Numbered from the stretch's first letter, positions 54,091 to 63,797 are shown. The stretch: DNA of 64,000 bases from Aurantibacter aestuarii (GCF_003008425.1 NZ_PXOQ01000007.1:892419-956418); one strand, 5' to 3'. Numbers and translations: made by a program. Notes: generated by a model from the letters alone, not told the origin.

Positions 54091-54163
54091 TGGTGCCTCC
54101 AGGAATCGAACCAGGGACACAAGGATTTTCAGTCCTTTGCTCTACCAACTGAGCTAAGGCACC
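54091..54163 (-). tRNA. tRNA-Phe (anticodon GAA)
   Basis: On the minus strand: acceptor stem GGTGCCT / AGGCACC, D-arm with TTAGCTCAGTTGGTAGAGC (19 bases), anticodon stem AAGGA / TCCTT with loop CTGAAAA, and a T-arm with GGTTCGATTCC. Anticodon GAA reads Phe codons. The discriminator is A and CCA is not encoded (CTA follows), so it is added post-transcriptionally. Confidence 0.97.
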
Positions 54164-54179
54164 AGTGCAAATGCGTGTG

Positions 54180-54210
54180 CAAATATAAACGCATTTTTAA
54201 TATCTACAAA
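54180..54210 (-). promoter_or_regulatory. Promoter of tRNA-Phe
   Basis: TTTG (54207-54210 on the minus strand) is 19 bp from TATATTTG (54180-54187), an exact fit to the Bacteroidota consensus, about 17 bp before the mature 5' end. Confidence 0.7.
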
Positions 54211-54235
54211 AGAAATTTTATAATTTTTGATTTAC

Positions 54236-54243
54236 TAAATTTG
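54236..54243 (+). promoter_or_regulatory. Candidate -7 box for coaX
   Basis: TAAATTTG matches TANNTTTG exactly, 19 bp before the coaX ATG. No TTTG is seen at the -33 spacing. Confidence 0.5.
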
Positions 54244-54262
54244 CAAGTATAAATATAAGACC

Positions 54263-54988
54263 ATGAATTTATGTATTGATATTGGTAACACATTTGTTAA
54301 AGCTGCTGTTTTTCAGGATAGTAAACTGTTAAAAGTCTTTACTTTTGAATTAGATTTTTTAGAAAAGTCGGTTAAGAATATTTTACATCTATATAATATT
54401 GATTTTATAATAGTATCATCAGTTGCATCAATCTCTATATCACAGAAAAAAACTCTTGAAGATTTTAGGTCTACATTGTTTCTAGATCACCAAAGTAAAT
54501 TTCCATTTAATAATAAATATCTTACTCCAACTTCAATCGGGATAGATCGATTGGTTTTAGCATCAGCTGCTCAACAGTTTAAAAAATCCGGTAATGTTTT
54601 AGTCATAGACGCTGGTACATGTATTACTTACGATTACTTAGATCATGAAAATAATTATTTGGGAGGAGCTATTTCTCCCGGGCTTTTAATGCGGTACAAA
54701 TCCTTAAATTATTATACTAGTGGCTTACCATTATTAAAAGTTCAAAAACCAAATGCGGTTTTAGGGAATACAACTCAAACTTGTATACATTCAGGAGTGG
54801 TAAACGGTTTAGTGTTTGAAATTGATGGAGTCATAGCTCATTATAACAATATATATAAAGATTTAACAGTTATTTTAACAGGTGGAGATACTAATTTTTT
54901 GTCTAAACAATTAAAAAGTAGCATATTTGCCAATTCAAATTTCTTACTAGAGGGTTTGAATTATTTATTAAATTTTAATTTAAAATAA
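54263..54988 (+). CDS. coaX: Type III pantothenate kinase
   Basis: A 241-residue ASKHA-fold kinase that phosphorylates pantothenate in the first step of coenzyme A synthesis. Motifs: CIDIGNTFVKAAVF (phosphate loop), GIDRLVLASAAQ, VIDAGTCITYDYLD and GGAISPGLLMR. The stop and the next start share TAATG, so translation of the outer-membrane protein gene is coupled. Confidence 0.95.
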   Translation: MNLCIDIGNTFVKAAVFQDSKLLKVFTFELDFLEKSVKNILHLYNIDFIIVSSVASISISQKKTLEDFRSTLFLDHQSKFPFNNKYLTPTSIGIDRLVLASAAQQFKKSGNVLVIDAGTCITYDYLDHENNYLGGAISPGLLMRYKSLNYYTSGLPLLKVQKPNAVLGNTTQTCIHSGVVNGLVFEIDGVIAHYNNIYKDLTVILTGGDTNFLSKQLKSSIFANSNFLLEGLNYLLNFNLK

Positions 54989-56292
54989 TGATTAAAAAAC
55001 TGCTAATAGTTTTTGTATGTGTTTTTTGCTTACAAACCTACGCACAAGATGGTGTTGCTTCACCTTACTCATACTATGGTATTGGAAGTTTAAAATTTAA
55101 AGGTACTGTTGAAAATAATAGTATGGGTAGTATGGGTGTCTACAATGATAGTATTCATATGAATTTACAAAATCCTGCAACTTATGGAGGACAGAACCTG
55201 CCTATATATAACAATGAATCTCGACCTGTAATATTTACAGTTGGAGGAAGTTCTAATAAAACTTGTTTAGATTCAAATAGCTCTAGTGCAGAAACATCTA
55301 CTCAAACCTTTGACTATCTTGCGGTCGCTTTTCCTTTAGGAAAACTAGGAATAGGATTTGGGTTACTACCATATACTTCTGTAGGTTATAAATTGGATAA
55401 TTTTAATTCATTTGGTCAAATAACCCATCGTTACAGAGGTTCGGGAGGAGTTAATAAAACTTATTTTTCTGCAGGATATCAATTTGAAAACGGTTTAAGC
55501 TTTGGGGTTACTACAGATTATAATTTTGGTAATATTAAAAATAATACTATTGTATTTCCTTATAATAGTGATGGTACGTCTCTGTCTTATCAGACAAGAG
55601 AAGATAATAGGTCCGATTTAAGTGGTTTGAGTTTTAATTTTGGAGCACATTATAAAAAGATGGTTTCCGATAAATTAGAAATTCAAACTTCATTAACTTT
55701 TGCGCCAGAAGCGAATTTGAAGTCAATAAACACAAGGTCTTTTAATGCTATTATTTTTGATAATGCGGGTAATGAGGTTGAGGTAAATACAGTTGATGTC
55801 GATTTAGATACTAAAGGTTTAAATGAGACCAATCTTACATTACCTTCAAACTTCACCATTGGTGCAGGTATTGGAGAGCCAAGAAAATGGTTTGCAGGTG
55901 TAGATTTTAAAACTCAAAACACGAGTGAGTTCTCAAATCCTTTATACAATTATGAGAATACGACATTTGAAAATTCAAATACTATAGCAATTGGAGGATT
56001 TTATATTCCTAAATATAATTCATTCTCAAGTTACTTTAAACGAATGGTTTACCGTGCCGGAATGCGTTTTGAGAATACTGGATTAAAAATAAATAATGAG
56101 CCCATTAAAGAGTTTGGCATATCTTTTGGATTAGGTTTACCAGTTGGAAACACATTCTCTAATGCTAATTTAGGTTTTGAATTAGGTAACAGAGGAACTA
56201 CAGATAGTAATCTTATTAAAGAAAACTTCTTTAAAGTTCAGTTAAGTTTATCGTTAAACGACAGATGGTTCCAGAAAAAAAGATATAACTAA
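54988..56292 (+). CDS. Putative outer-membrane protein (FadL-like barrel class)
   Basis: A 434-residue protein with a signal peptide (1-19, ending QTYAQ), an N-terminal SPYSYYGIGSLKFKGT segment and a long series of amphipathic strands ending NDRWFQKKRYN. Proteins of this kind commonly follow coaX in flavobacteria and are annotated outer membrane or hypothetical proteins; no substrate is known. It is coupled to coaX by a 1-bp overlap. Confidence 0.72.
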   Translation: MIKKLLIVFVCVFCLQTYAQDGVASPYSYYGIGSLKFKGTVENNSMGSMGVYNDSIHMNLQNPATYGGQNLPIYNNESRPVIFTVGGSSNKTCLDSNSSSAETSTQTFDYLAVAFPLGKLGIGFGLLPYTSVGYKLDNFNSFGQITHRYRGSGGVNKTYFSAGYQFENGLSFGVTTDYNFGNIKNNTIVFPYNSDGTSLSYQTREDNRSDLSGLSFNFGAHYKKMVSDKLEIQTSLTFAPEANLKSINTRSFNAIIFDNAGNEVEVNTVDVDLDTKGLNETNLTLPSNFTIGAGIGEPRKWFAGVDFKTQNTSEFSNPLYNYENTTFENSNTIAIGGFYIPKYNSFSSYFKRMVYRAGMRFENTGLKINNEPIKEFGISFGLGLPVGNTFSNANLGFELGNRGTTDSNLIKENFFKVQLSLSLNDRWFQKKRYN

Positions 56293-56312
56293 TTACATTT
56301 AAAAATAGAATT

Positions 56313-57665
56313 ATGAAAACTAAAGCAACATTACTACTTGTTTTAATATTTGGATTTAACTTCGGTTTCTCACAAACCGATTGTGCGACTAAATTATCTT
56401 TAATGGTTGAGGCTGCAAAAGCTAAATCTTATGATACAGCTTATCCATATTTGATGGAATTAAGAAAAGATTGCCCAACTTTTAATAGAGCGACATATGT
56501 TTATGGGGAAAGAATCTTAAACTCTAAAATAGATGGTGCAGAAGGTGAAGAGAAAAAAGCTTTTATAAACGATTTAGTAAAATTGTATGATGAAAGTATG
56601 ATGCACTTTGCTAGTAAATCGCCTAAAGGAGAGTTTATGGGTAAAGCATGTCAGTTAAAATACGATAACAGAGAGCTGTTAGGTTTAACAGGAGACGTAT
56701 TATATGAGTGTTTTGATACTGCATACAAAGCAGACTCAGTTTCTTTTGATAATCCTCAAAGCTTATACGTTTACTTTAAGTTAATGGTGGATTTATATGA
56801 TGAAGGAAAGAAGCCAGCTGCAGAATTATTTAACAAGTATGATGATGTTGTTGAGAAGATTGATGTAGAACTTGAAAAAGCGTCTGAAAAGTTAAATGGC
56901 TATGTTGCTAAAGAAGAAGCTGGACAAACCTTAAGCTCTAAAGAAGCAAGTTATAAGCGTTTTTATGAGCAAACTATAGCTGCTTTTGAGAAAATTTCTG
57001 CAAGTGTAGATAGTGAATTAGGTGGACGAGCAAATTGTGAAAACTTAATCCCACTATATGCTAAAGATTTTGAAGTAAATAAAAATGATGCTGTTTGGTT
57101 AAAAAGAGCAGTAAGCAGAATGTACAATAAAGAATGTACTGATGATGCTTTATACGAAAAGCTTTTAAAAGCTTATGATGCTGCAGAGTCTTCAGCAGAT
57201 ACTAAATATTTCTTAGCAAGTTTCCTTTTCAATAATGGTAAGATTTCAGAAGCGATGACTTATTATAAGCAGTCTTACGACTTACAAGAAGATAAAGTTA
57301 AGAAGGCAAAACTAGCTTACAAAATTGGAGCAAACTTGAAGAAAAAAGGACGTTTTGGAGAAGCAAGACAATATTTCGAAAATGCATTAGCTTTAAATCC
57401 TTCGGATAAAAACCCTCACTTGCTTATTGCATCTATGTATGCAAGTAGTGCTAACGATTGTGGAGATAGCCGTTTCAATAAACTTGCAGTATTCTGGTTA
57501 GCAGCTAAAGAAGCAGCAAAAGCAGGATCGAAAGGATCTAGTTATGTAGAAAGCTATAATGCAAAAGCTCCAACAAGATCTATGATTTTCTCTGAAGGAA
57601 ATTCGGGACAAACCATTAAAATTGGTTGTTGGATAGGAAGAAGCGTTACTGTTCCTAAACTTTAA
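56313..57665 (+). CDS. Tetratricopeptide-repeat protein, secreted
   Basis: A 450-residue protein with a signal peptide (1-20, ending GFSQ), helical repeats with TPR character (for example YFLASFLFNNGKISEAMTYY and the unit GRFGEARQYFENALALNPSD near residue 350) and a Gly-rich C-terminus. It probably scaffolds an envelope complex. It is followed 6 bp later by lptC, so it shares the transcript. Confidence 0.78.
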   Translation: MKTKATLLLVLIFGFNFGFSQTDCATKLSLMVEAAKAKSYDTAYPYLMELRKDCPTFNRATYVYGERILNSKIDGAEGEEKKAFINDLVKLYDESMMHFASKSPKGEFMGKACQLKYDNRELLGLTGDVLYECFDTAYKADSVSFDNPQSLYVYFKLMVDLYDEGKKPAAELFNKYDDVVEKIDVELEKASEKLNGYVAKEEAGQTLSSKEASYKRFYEQTIAAFEKISASVDSELGGRANCENLIPLYAKDFEVNKNDAVWLKRAVSRMYNKECTDDALYEKLLKAYDAAESSADTKYFLASFLFNNGKISEAMTYYKQSYDLQEDKVKKAKLAYKIGANLKKKGRFGEARQYFENALALNPSDKNPHLLIASMYASSANDCGDSRFNKLAVFWLAAKEAAKAGSKGSSYVESYNAKAPTRSMIFSEGNSGQTIKIGCWIGRSVTVPKL

Positions 57666-57671
57666 AAGTTA

Positions 57672-58226
57672 ATGAAAGCCAAAAGCTTTAAATATATACA
57701 ATTAAACCTAGTCATAGCTCTTGCTATGACTTTGTTTTTTTCGTGTAATAACGATTATAACACGGTAAATAATATAGATGTTTTGGCTAACGAGCCAGCC
57801 GGTATTGCAGATAGTCTGAATTTAAAATATACAGACTCTACGTTTTTAAAAGCTAACTTGCTTAGTCCTAAAATGCATGATTATAGTAACCGGAATTTCC
57901 CGTTTACCGAATTTAGAGAAGGTGTTATTCTTCATATTTATGAAGGTAATGAGAAAAACACGGTATTTGCAGACTATGGGATTGTCTATAACGATACCGA
58001 TATTATAGATCTTAGAGGTAATGTTATTATTGCAATGTCTACTAAAGACACTTTGTTTACAGAGCAGTTGTACTACAATAAAGAAAATAAGTGGTTGTTT
58101 AATAATATAAAAGCGACTTTAAAATCTAAAGATTATGTTACCAATGGTGTTGGTTTCGATTCTAACGACGATTTTACAAATGCACAAATTTTGGAGGTTA
58201 CAGGCCAATTTGCAGTAACCGAATAA
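57672..58226 (+). CDS. lptC: LPS export ABC transporter periplasmic protein LptC
   Basis: A 184-residue protein with a lipoprotein-like signal (TLFFSC) followed by an OstA-like beta-jellyroll: MHDYSNRNFPFTEFREGV, FADYGIVYNDTDIIDLRGNV and LTEQLYYN-like LFTEQLYYNKENKWL segments. Such proteins bridge the LptB2FG transporter and LptA during lipopolysaccharide export. It has the Bacteroidota form with a Cys-containing membrane anchor rather than a plain transmembrane helix. Confidence 0.86.
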   Translation: MKAKSFKYIQLNLVIALAMTLFFSCNNDYNTVNNIDVLANEPAGIADSLNLKYTDSTFLKANLLSPKMHDYSNRNFPFTEFREGVILHIYEGNEKNTVFADYGIVYNDTDIIDLRGNVIIAMSTKDTLFTEQLYYNKENKWLFNNIKATLKSKDYVTNGVGFDSNDDFTNAQILEVTGQFAVTE

Positions 58227-58274
58227 AATTTGATTTATTAAATTACGTATCTTTACCATTGTAAATTAATACAA

Positions 58275-58448
58275 ATGACATTTTTTAAATATTTCCATTA
58301 CGCATACTTAGTTTTTGCTATTTTGTTTTTATATGATGCATTTGCATCATGGGGAGAAACTAGAGCATATGCTTCAATCTTATTAGGCTTAACAGCTCTG
58401 TTTATGTTTTTCTTCCGAAGAAAATTCAACAAAAAGTTCGATAAATAA
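58275..58448 (+). CDS. Small two-helix membrane protein
   Basis: A 57-residue protein missed by length cut-offs: ATG at 58275, TAA at 58446-58448. It has two hydrophobic helices (YFHYAYLVFAILFLYDAF and ILLGLTALFMFFF) separated by a short turn and a Lys/Arg-rich C-terminus (RRKFNKKFDK). It lies 48 bp after lptC and 5 bp before the CNNM/CBS gene, an arrangement I would expect to be co-transcribed with them. Confidence 0.72.
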   Translation: MTFFKYFHYAYLVFAILFLYDAFASWGETRAYASILLGLTALFMFFFRRKFNKKFDK

Positions 58449-58453
58449 TAACG

Positions 58454-59740
58454 ATGTCGTCCATACTAATCATTGTTGTTTCATTACTATTATCAGCCTT
58501 TTTTTCGGGCATGGAGATAGCCTATGTATCTTCAAATAAAATTCATATAGAAATTGAAAAAAAGCAAGATGGGTTTTTAGCTAAAATTTTATCTAAAATT
58601 ACTGCAAAACCATCTAAGTTTATTGCAACAATGCTTATTGGAAACAATATTGCTTTAGTAATATATGGTTTTTTTATGGGTGATGAACTGATGCTTTGGT
58701 TTCAAAGTATGTTGCCTACAGAAAATATTGTTATAAATTACTTTTTTAATGACTTAAGTTTGCTAAGTCAAACCATAATATCAACTTTGGTCATTCTTTT
58801 TACGGCAGAGTTCTTGCCAAAAGTATTCTTTCAAATTTATGCGAATTCTTTATTAAAAATTTTAGCGTTTCCTGCCTATATTTTTTATGTGGCTTTCTCA
58901 TGGATTTCAGAGACGGTATTATGGATTTCAAATTTCGTACTTAAAAAGTTTTTTAAAACGGAAGGAGATCAAATTCAATTAGCATTCACAAAAGTAGAGC
59001 TTGGAAATTACATTAGTGAACAAATGGAAAGTGTTGAAGAACACGATGAGGTAGATAGCGAAATACAAATTTTCCAAAATGCACTAGAGTTTTCAGATGT
59101 CAAGGCGCGCGAGGTAATGGTGCCAAGAACAGAGCTTACAGCTGTAGATTTGAATGATGATATAGAACATGTAAAACAGTTATTTATAGATACAGGTTAT
59201 TCAAAAATTCTAGTATATAAGGAAAATATAGATGACATTCTTGGTTATATTCATTTGTTTGAGCTGTTTAAAAAACCGAAAAACATTGGGTCTATTTTAA
59301 TGCCTGTAGAGCTTATCCCAGAAACGATGTTTGTAAAAGATGTTTTGGAGCTACTTACTAAAAAGCGAAAAAGCATTGCGGTTGTGGTAGATGAATATGG
59401 TGGCACATCCGGAATTATAACTATAGAAGATATTATTGAAGAATTGTTTGGAGAAATAGAAGATGAGCATGATAGTGACGATTTGCAGGAAACTCAAATA
59501 AGTGATACACAGTTTCTGTTATCGGCTAGACTTGAGGTTGATTATATCAATGAGGCTTATAAGTTAGACTTGCCAATAGGCGAAAATTATGAAACTTTAG
59601 GGGGATTAATTGTCTCTTATAATGAAGAGATTCCTAAAAAGGATGAAGTAATTACAATAGATAATTTTAGATTTACCATTTTAGAAGCCTCAAACACAAA
59701 AATTGATTTAGTCGATTTGAAAATTTTAGAAGAAGATTAG
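58454..59740 (+). CDS. Hemolysin-family membrane protein with CNNM, CBS and CorC domains
   Basis: A 428-residue protein: CNNM transmembrane domain (about 1-190; LLLSAFFSGMEIAYVSSNK), two CBS domains (about 205-330; EVMVPRTELTAVDL, VVVDEYGGTSGIITIEDIIEEL), and a CorC/HlyC-type transporter-associated domain (about 345-425). Homologues mediate Mg2+/Co2+ efflux or are annotated as gliding-motility or hemolysin C family proteins; the name hemolysin is historical. No ion specificity can be stated. Confidence 0.88.
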   Translation: MSSILIIVVSLLLSAFFSGMEIAYVSSNKIHIEIEKKQDGFLAKILSKITAKPSKFIATMLIGNNIALVIYGFFMGDELMLWFQSMLPTENIVINYFFNDLSLLSQTIISTLVILFTAEFLPKVFFQIYANSLLKILAFPAYIFYVAFSWISETVLWISNFVLKKFFKTEGDQIQLAFTKVELGNYISEQMESVEEHDEVDSEIQIFQNALEFSDVKAREVMVPRTELTAVDLNDDIEHVKQLFIDTGYSKILVYKENIDDILGYIHLFELFKKPKNIGSILMPVELIPETMFVKDVLELLTKKRKSIAVVVDEYGGTSGIITIEDIIEELFGEIEDEHDSDDLQETQISDTQFLLSARLEVDYINEAYKLDLPIGENYETLGGLIVSYNEEIPKKDEVITIDNFRFTILEASNTKIDLVDLKILEED

Positions 59741-59744
59741 ACCG

Positions 59745-59752
59745 TAACTTTG
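59745..59752 (+). promoter_or_regulatory. Candidate -7 box for the PpiD-like gene
   Basis: TAACTTTG, an exact TANNTTTG match, lies just past the stop of the preceding gene. It would give a leader of about 175 nt for the isomerase gene; TTTG at 59716-59719 is 25 bp upstream, longer than the usual 19. Confidence 0.42.
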
Positions 59753-59931
59753 CATGTTCACTGCCTACAGTTTCCTATAAACAGGTGTGTTTGGCTTTTT
59801 TTCAATTTAAGAGGTAAGCCTGTCTCTATTTTTTTAAATAATCCTATCTTTTTAATTAAAAAAGTATTTTTATTATTCCTTTTTAAATGGTATTTTCGCC
59901 CACTATATTACAATAAAATATATTCTATAAA

Positions 59932-62055
59932 ATGGCAATTTTAAATAAAATTAGAGAAAAAACAGTAGTTTTAATTTTAGTAATCGCATTAGCATTATTT
60001 GCATTTATCCTTTCTGGATTATTTAGTAATGGAGATTTATTACTTGGAAAATCTCAAAATGTTGTCGCTACTATAAATGGTGAAGACGTAACGCGTGAGC
60101 AGTTTATGGCTCAAGTAGAACAGCAACAAAGACGTATGGGACCACAGGCTTCTTCAAGCCAGGTTATGAATAGTGTTTTTGAAGCTTTTGTAAGAGAAGC
60201 TGTAATGAACACGCAATTTGAAAAATTAGGTTTGTCTGTAGAGTCAGATCAGATGCGTGAATTATTAAAAACAAATTTAGGTAGCAGTCCAGAGTTTCAA
60301 AATGAAGCTGGATTATTTGACAATGCTAAGCTAACAGAATATATTGCTAATATTAAAGAAACTTCTAAAGAACAATATGCACAGTGGATAGCTTACGAGC
60401 AAAGTGTAGCTAGTTCTGGTTTACAAAACAACTATTTTGGAATGGTTAAAGCAGCAACTACTGCTACGTTATTAGAAGGCGAATTAGAGCATAAGTTAGA
60501 AAATGATAAAGTAGATATTAGTTATGTGTCTGTACCTTATTCATCTATTCCAGATGATAAAGTTAAAGTTACAGATGAAGAAATTAAGTCTTATATTTCT
60601 AAAAATGAAAAGCAATTTAAGGTAAAAGCTTCAACAGATATTCAATATGTAATGTTTGAGGAAGTTGCTTCAGAAGAAGACAAAACTGAAATTAAATCTA
60701 AATTAACCGATTTAATAGATGATAAAGAAGTTTTTGAAAATAATAAGGCAGTTTACAAAAAAGGTTTAAGAAATACAGAGAACATTAAAGAGTTTGTTAA
60801 TGCTAACTCAGACGATTTTAAATATGTTGATGGATTTCAGACTAAAGCACAATTGCCACAGGTTGCAGCAGATACTTTAACTAAATTAAACGTTGGTGAT
60901 ATTTATGGGCCTTATTTAGATGGTGAGTATTTTAAACTATCTAAATTGGTTGCTACAACTAAATTACCAGATTCTGTAAAAGCAAGACACATTTTAATCC
61001 CATTTGTAGGTGCTCAATCAGCGCAACCAGAAGTTACAAGAACAGAAGCTCAAGCAAAATCTTTTGCAGATAGCTTAGTAACGGTTTTAAAAGCAGACAA
61101 ATCAAAATTCCCACAATTTGTAAAAGATTATTCTTCAGATCAAGGTAGTGTTGAAAAAGAAGGACGTTATGACTGGTACCCATATAACCAAATGGTTCCA
61201 GAATTTAGAGATTTTACTTTTGAGAAAAACGTAGGAGATATTGATGCTGTTAAAACAGCTTATGGTTACCATATTATTGAAGTTGAAGGTCAAAAAGGAG
61301 AGTCTACACTTTATAAAGTTGCAACTATTGCTCGTAAAATCGAGCCTTCTGATGCAACTGTAGATAAAGTATTTAGAGACGCTTCAAGCTTTGAGGTAAG
61401 TTTAGAAAACAAATCTTTTAACGAAGCAGCAGAAGCTTCTAAATATGAATTAAGACCTGTAAAGTCTTTAAAAGTCTTAGATGATAACATAGCAGGTATA
61501 GGAAGCCAAAGAGAAATTGTGCGTTGGACTCATAATGAAGACACAAAAGTAGGAGATTATAAGCGTTTTGCTATAAATGGAGGATATGCAGTTGTACAAT
61601 TAACTCAAAAAAATAAAGAAGGTTTAATGTCTGTTGAAAACGCAAGACCAACTGTTGCTCCTAAATTAATGAAAGAGAAGAAAGCTAAAATGATAATGGA
61701 TGGCGTTAATGCAACAACATTAGAAGCTTTTGCATCGGCTAAAGGACAACAAGTTAAAACAGCTACAGAGATTAATATGAAAAATCCAACAATAGCTGGA
61801 GCTGGTCGTGAGCCATTAGTTGTGGGCTATGCGTTTGGTTTAAAAAATGGAGGAACATCTAAATTAATTCAAGGTGAATCTGGAGTGTTTATGGTTAAAC
61901 GTAATAACTTTACACCTGCTGTTAAATTAGACAATTATCAAGCGTTTGCAAACCAGGTTGGAGCTCAAAAACTTAGTACAGTACAAAGTAAATTATATGC
62001 AGCTTTAAAAGATGCTGCAGAAATTGAAGATTACAGAGCGACTACAGTTCAGTAA
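59932..62055 (+). CDS. PpiD/SurA-type peptidyl-prolyl cis-trans isomerase
   Basis: A 707-residue membrane-anchored periplasmic chaperone: an N-terminal membrane helix (about 12-31), a SurA-N-like helical domain (about 40-200), a parvulin rotamase domain (about 345-450; KARHILIPFVGAQSAQPEV and GYHIIEVEGQ), and a large C-terminal helical region. PpiD-type proteins assist folding of newly exported proteins at the inner membrane. Starts at the first ATG; an alternative small ORF in the 191-bp leader is not supported. Confidence 0.88.
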   Translation: MAILNKIREKTVVLILVIALALFAFILSGLFSNGDLLLGKSQNVVATINGEDVTREQFMAQVEQQQRRMGPQASSSQVMNSVFEAFVREAVMNTQFEKLGLSVESDQMRELLKTNLGSSPEFQNEAGLFDNAKLTEYIANIKETSKEQYAQWIAYEQSVASSGLQNNYFGMVKAATTATLLEGELEHKLENDKVDISYVSVPYSSIPDDKVKVTDEEIKSYISKNEKQFKVKASTDIQYVMFEEVASEEDKTEIKSKLTDLIDDKEVFENNKAVYKKGLRNTENIKEFVNANSDDFKYVDGFQTKAQLPQVAADTLTKLNVGDIYGPYLDGEYFKLSKLVATTKLPDSVKARHILIPFVGAQSAQPEVTRTEAQAKSFADSLVTVLKADKSKFPQFVKDYSSDQGSVEKEGRYDWYPYNQMVPEFRDFTFEKNVGDIDAVKTAYGYHIIEVEGQKGESTLYKVATIARKIEPSDATVDKVFRDASSFEVSLENKSFNEAAEASKYELRPVKSLKVLDDNIAGIGSQREIVRWTHNEDTKVGDYKRFAINGGYAVVQLTQKNKEGLMSVENARPTVAPKLMKEKKAKMIMDGVNATTLEAFASAKGQQVKTATEINMKNPTIAGAGREPLVVGYAFGLKNGGTSKLIQGESGVFMVKRNNFTPAVKLDNYQAFANQVGAQKLSTVQSKLYAALKDAAEIEDYRATTVQ

Positions 62056-62074
62056 ATTAAATATTTAATTTTAT

Positions 62075-62107
62075 AAAAGGGCTGGCAATTTGTTAGCCCT
62101 TTTTTTG
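62075..62107 (+). terminator. Terminator after the PpiD-like gene
   Basis: AAAAGGGCT pairs with AGCCCTTTT around an 11-nt loop and ends in a run of T. Confidence 0.88.
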
Positions 62108-62223
62108 TATTCAATATTTTCGAGTTGTACTTTATCCATTTATAAAAGCACTTAAGCGAATTTATAATTGAAAATTTTCTAACTATTTGATAATTATTTG
62201 TTTTTTTTTTTATTTTCAGTACC

Positions 62224-63765
62224 ATGAAAAACATTATATACACCTTATGCTTGTGTTTTACATCTTTAAATTTTTATGCGCAAGTTGGAATTGGAACTAC
62301 TAATCCAAATGCCAAATTAGAAATATTATCTTCAAACCAGGCTTTGCCAGAGAACACAGATGGGGTTTTAATTCCAAAAATTAACGAATTTCCGACTACT
62401 GCTCCAACATTACTTCAAGATGGGTTATTAGTTTATGCTTCAGGACTAGGAAGTATTGCAAAAGGGTTTTATTATTGGAATAATACCACAACTACTTGGG
62501 TAGCTTTAGCTGGTGGTTTTGGCTCTGTAAATAACGGGTTAAATATTGCGGGTTCTGGAGATGTTCATTTAGGAGGTAACTTAATAGAAAACACGACCAT
62601 TGGCCAAGGAATATATGGATTAACTTATAATTTAAATGGTACAGGAGATTTTTCTGTTCAAGATAATGGAGTGGGTAAGTTTCAAGTTTTAGACAATGGT
62701 AGTACCCGTTTTGGTGGAGATGTAGAGTGGAGAGATAATGATACTAATGGTATAATTTTAGCTACATTGATAAATGATGGAAATGATGGTCGATTTAGAA
62801 TTTATGAAAATGGTGGAGTAAGTATAGATTTAGATGCAAATACACAATCGGTATTTAACGAGCAGGGCTTAAATAGAAACTTTAGAGTAGAATCTTCTGG
62901 CAATGCTAATATGTTATTTGTAAATGCTACAAATAATCGAGTTGGTGTAGGAACAAATAATCCTCAAGAAACAATTCAAGTACAAGGAGGGGCTAGAATT
63001 ACTACAGGTTTAAGTATTGGTAACACAACATTTGGCACTTACAAATTATCCATAGTAGATGCAACAATCCCTTCTGTTGTAATTGGAAACACCGCATTTA
63101 ACAATGTAGAATCTGGACGTTTAACTTTCGATGAAAACGTACCTAATTTCACAAACGCTGGGGATACTTATTGTGGTTTTCAACTATATTACGACGGTGC
63201 TCAAGACAAATTTTTTATAACCTCAGGTTGTACAGGTAGAGTAAATAGAATGACTTTTGAAAGAACTGGAAATATTGGAATAGCAACAGATAATCCTACT
63301 GCAAACCTGTCGGTTAACGGAACAGCTAATAAAACAGGTGGTGGTGCTTGGGCAGTGTTTTCAGATAAGCGTTTAAAAAAAGATATTAGTAGTTATAGCG
63401 AAGGTTTAGACTTAATATTAAAAGTTAAGCCTGTAAACTACACTTACAATAGTAAATTTACAGAGCTATTTGGTGAAGGCAATGGAAATGCTACAACAAA
63501 AGTTTTTCAAGGTGTAATAGCACAAGATTTACAAAAAATAGCACCAGATATGGTTACAACTGTGAATACCGATGTCGATAATAGTAATGATGCCGATGGT
63601 GGATCTGCAAAATCTAATGGTGGTCAATTTTTGCAAGTAGATTCTAGTAAGTTTACCTATGCTCTTATAAATTCAGTTCAAGAACAGCAAAAACAATTAG
63701 ATGCTCAACAAAAAGAAATTGATGAGTTGAAACAATTAGTTAAGAAGCTTATTAATAAAAATTAA
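62224..63765 (+). CDS. Secreted tail-fibre-like protein with S74 (endosialidase chaperone) domain
   Basis: A 513-residue protein with a signal peptide (1-20, ending FYAQ), a repetitive beta-rich body (about 21-380) typical of tail-fibre or adhesin shafts with several GIGTTNPNAKLEI/VGVGTNNPQETIQV-like units, an S74 chaperone-of-endosialidase domain (about 388-480) with the autoprocessing SDKRLKKDI site, and a C-terminal coiled coil (EQQKQLDAQQKEIDELKQLV). In flavobacteria such proteins are common surface proteins, not phage parts; no phage genes are near. Confidence 0.88.
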   Translation: MKNIIYTLCLCFTSLNFYAQVGIGTTNPNAKLEILSSNQALPENTDGVLIPKINEFPTTAPTLLQDGLLVYASGLGSIAKGFYYWNNTTTTWVALAGGFGSVNNGLNIAGSGDVHLGGNLIENTTIGQGIYGLTYNLNGTGDFSVQDNGVGKFQVLDNGSTRFGGDVEWRDNDTNGIILATLINDGNDGRFRIYENGGVSIDLDANTQSVFNEQGLNRNFRVESSGNANMLFVNATNNRVGVGTNNPQETIQVQGGARITTGLSIGNTTFGTYKLSIVDATIPSVVIGNTAFNNVESGRLTFDENVPNFTNAGDTYCGFQLYYDGAQDKFFITSGCTGRVNRMTFERTGNIGIATDNPTANLSVNGTANKTGGGAWAVFSDKRLKKDISSYSEGLDLILKVKPVNYTYNSKFTELFGEGNGNATTKVFQGVIAQDLQKIAPDMVTTVNTDVDNSNDADGGSAKSNGGQFLQVDSSKFTYALINSVQEQQKQLDAQQKEIDELKQLVKKLINKN

Positions 63766-63797
63766 ATGGATTTAAGAAAAATCAGTGTTTTGGTTTT

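Noticed and set aside
59750-59944. 64-codon ORF upstream of the PpiD-like gene
   Set aside because: Starts at TTG right on the -7 box, has no family features, and overlaps the next start; probably leader DNA.
62049-62243. 64-codon minus-strand ORF between the isomerase and tail-fibre genes
   Set aside because: Runs through the terminator and has Lys/Asn/Tyr-rich composition expected of AT-rich non-coding DNA.
62224-63765. Prophage tail fibre
   Set aside because: The S74 domain alone is common in flavobacterial surface proteins; no other phage genes are visible.
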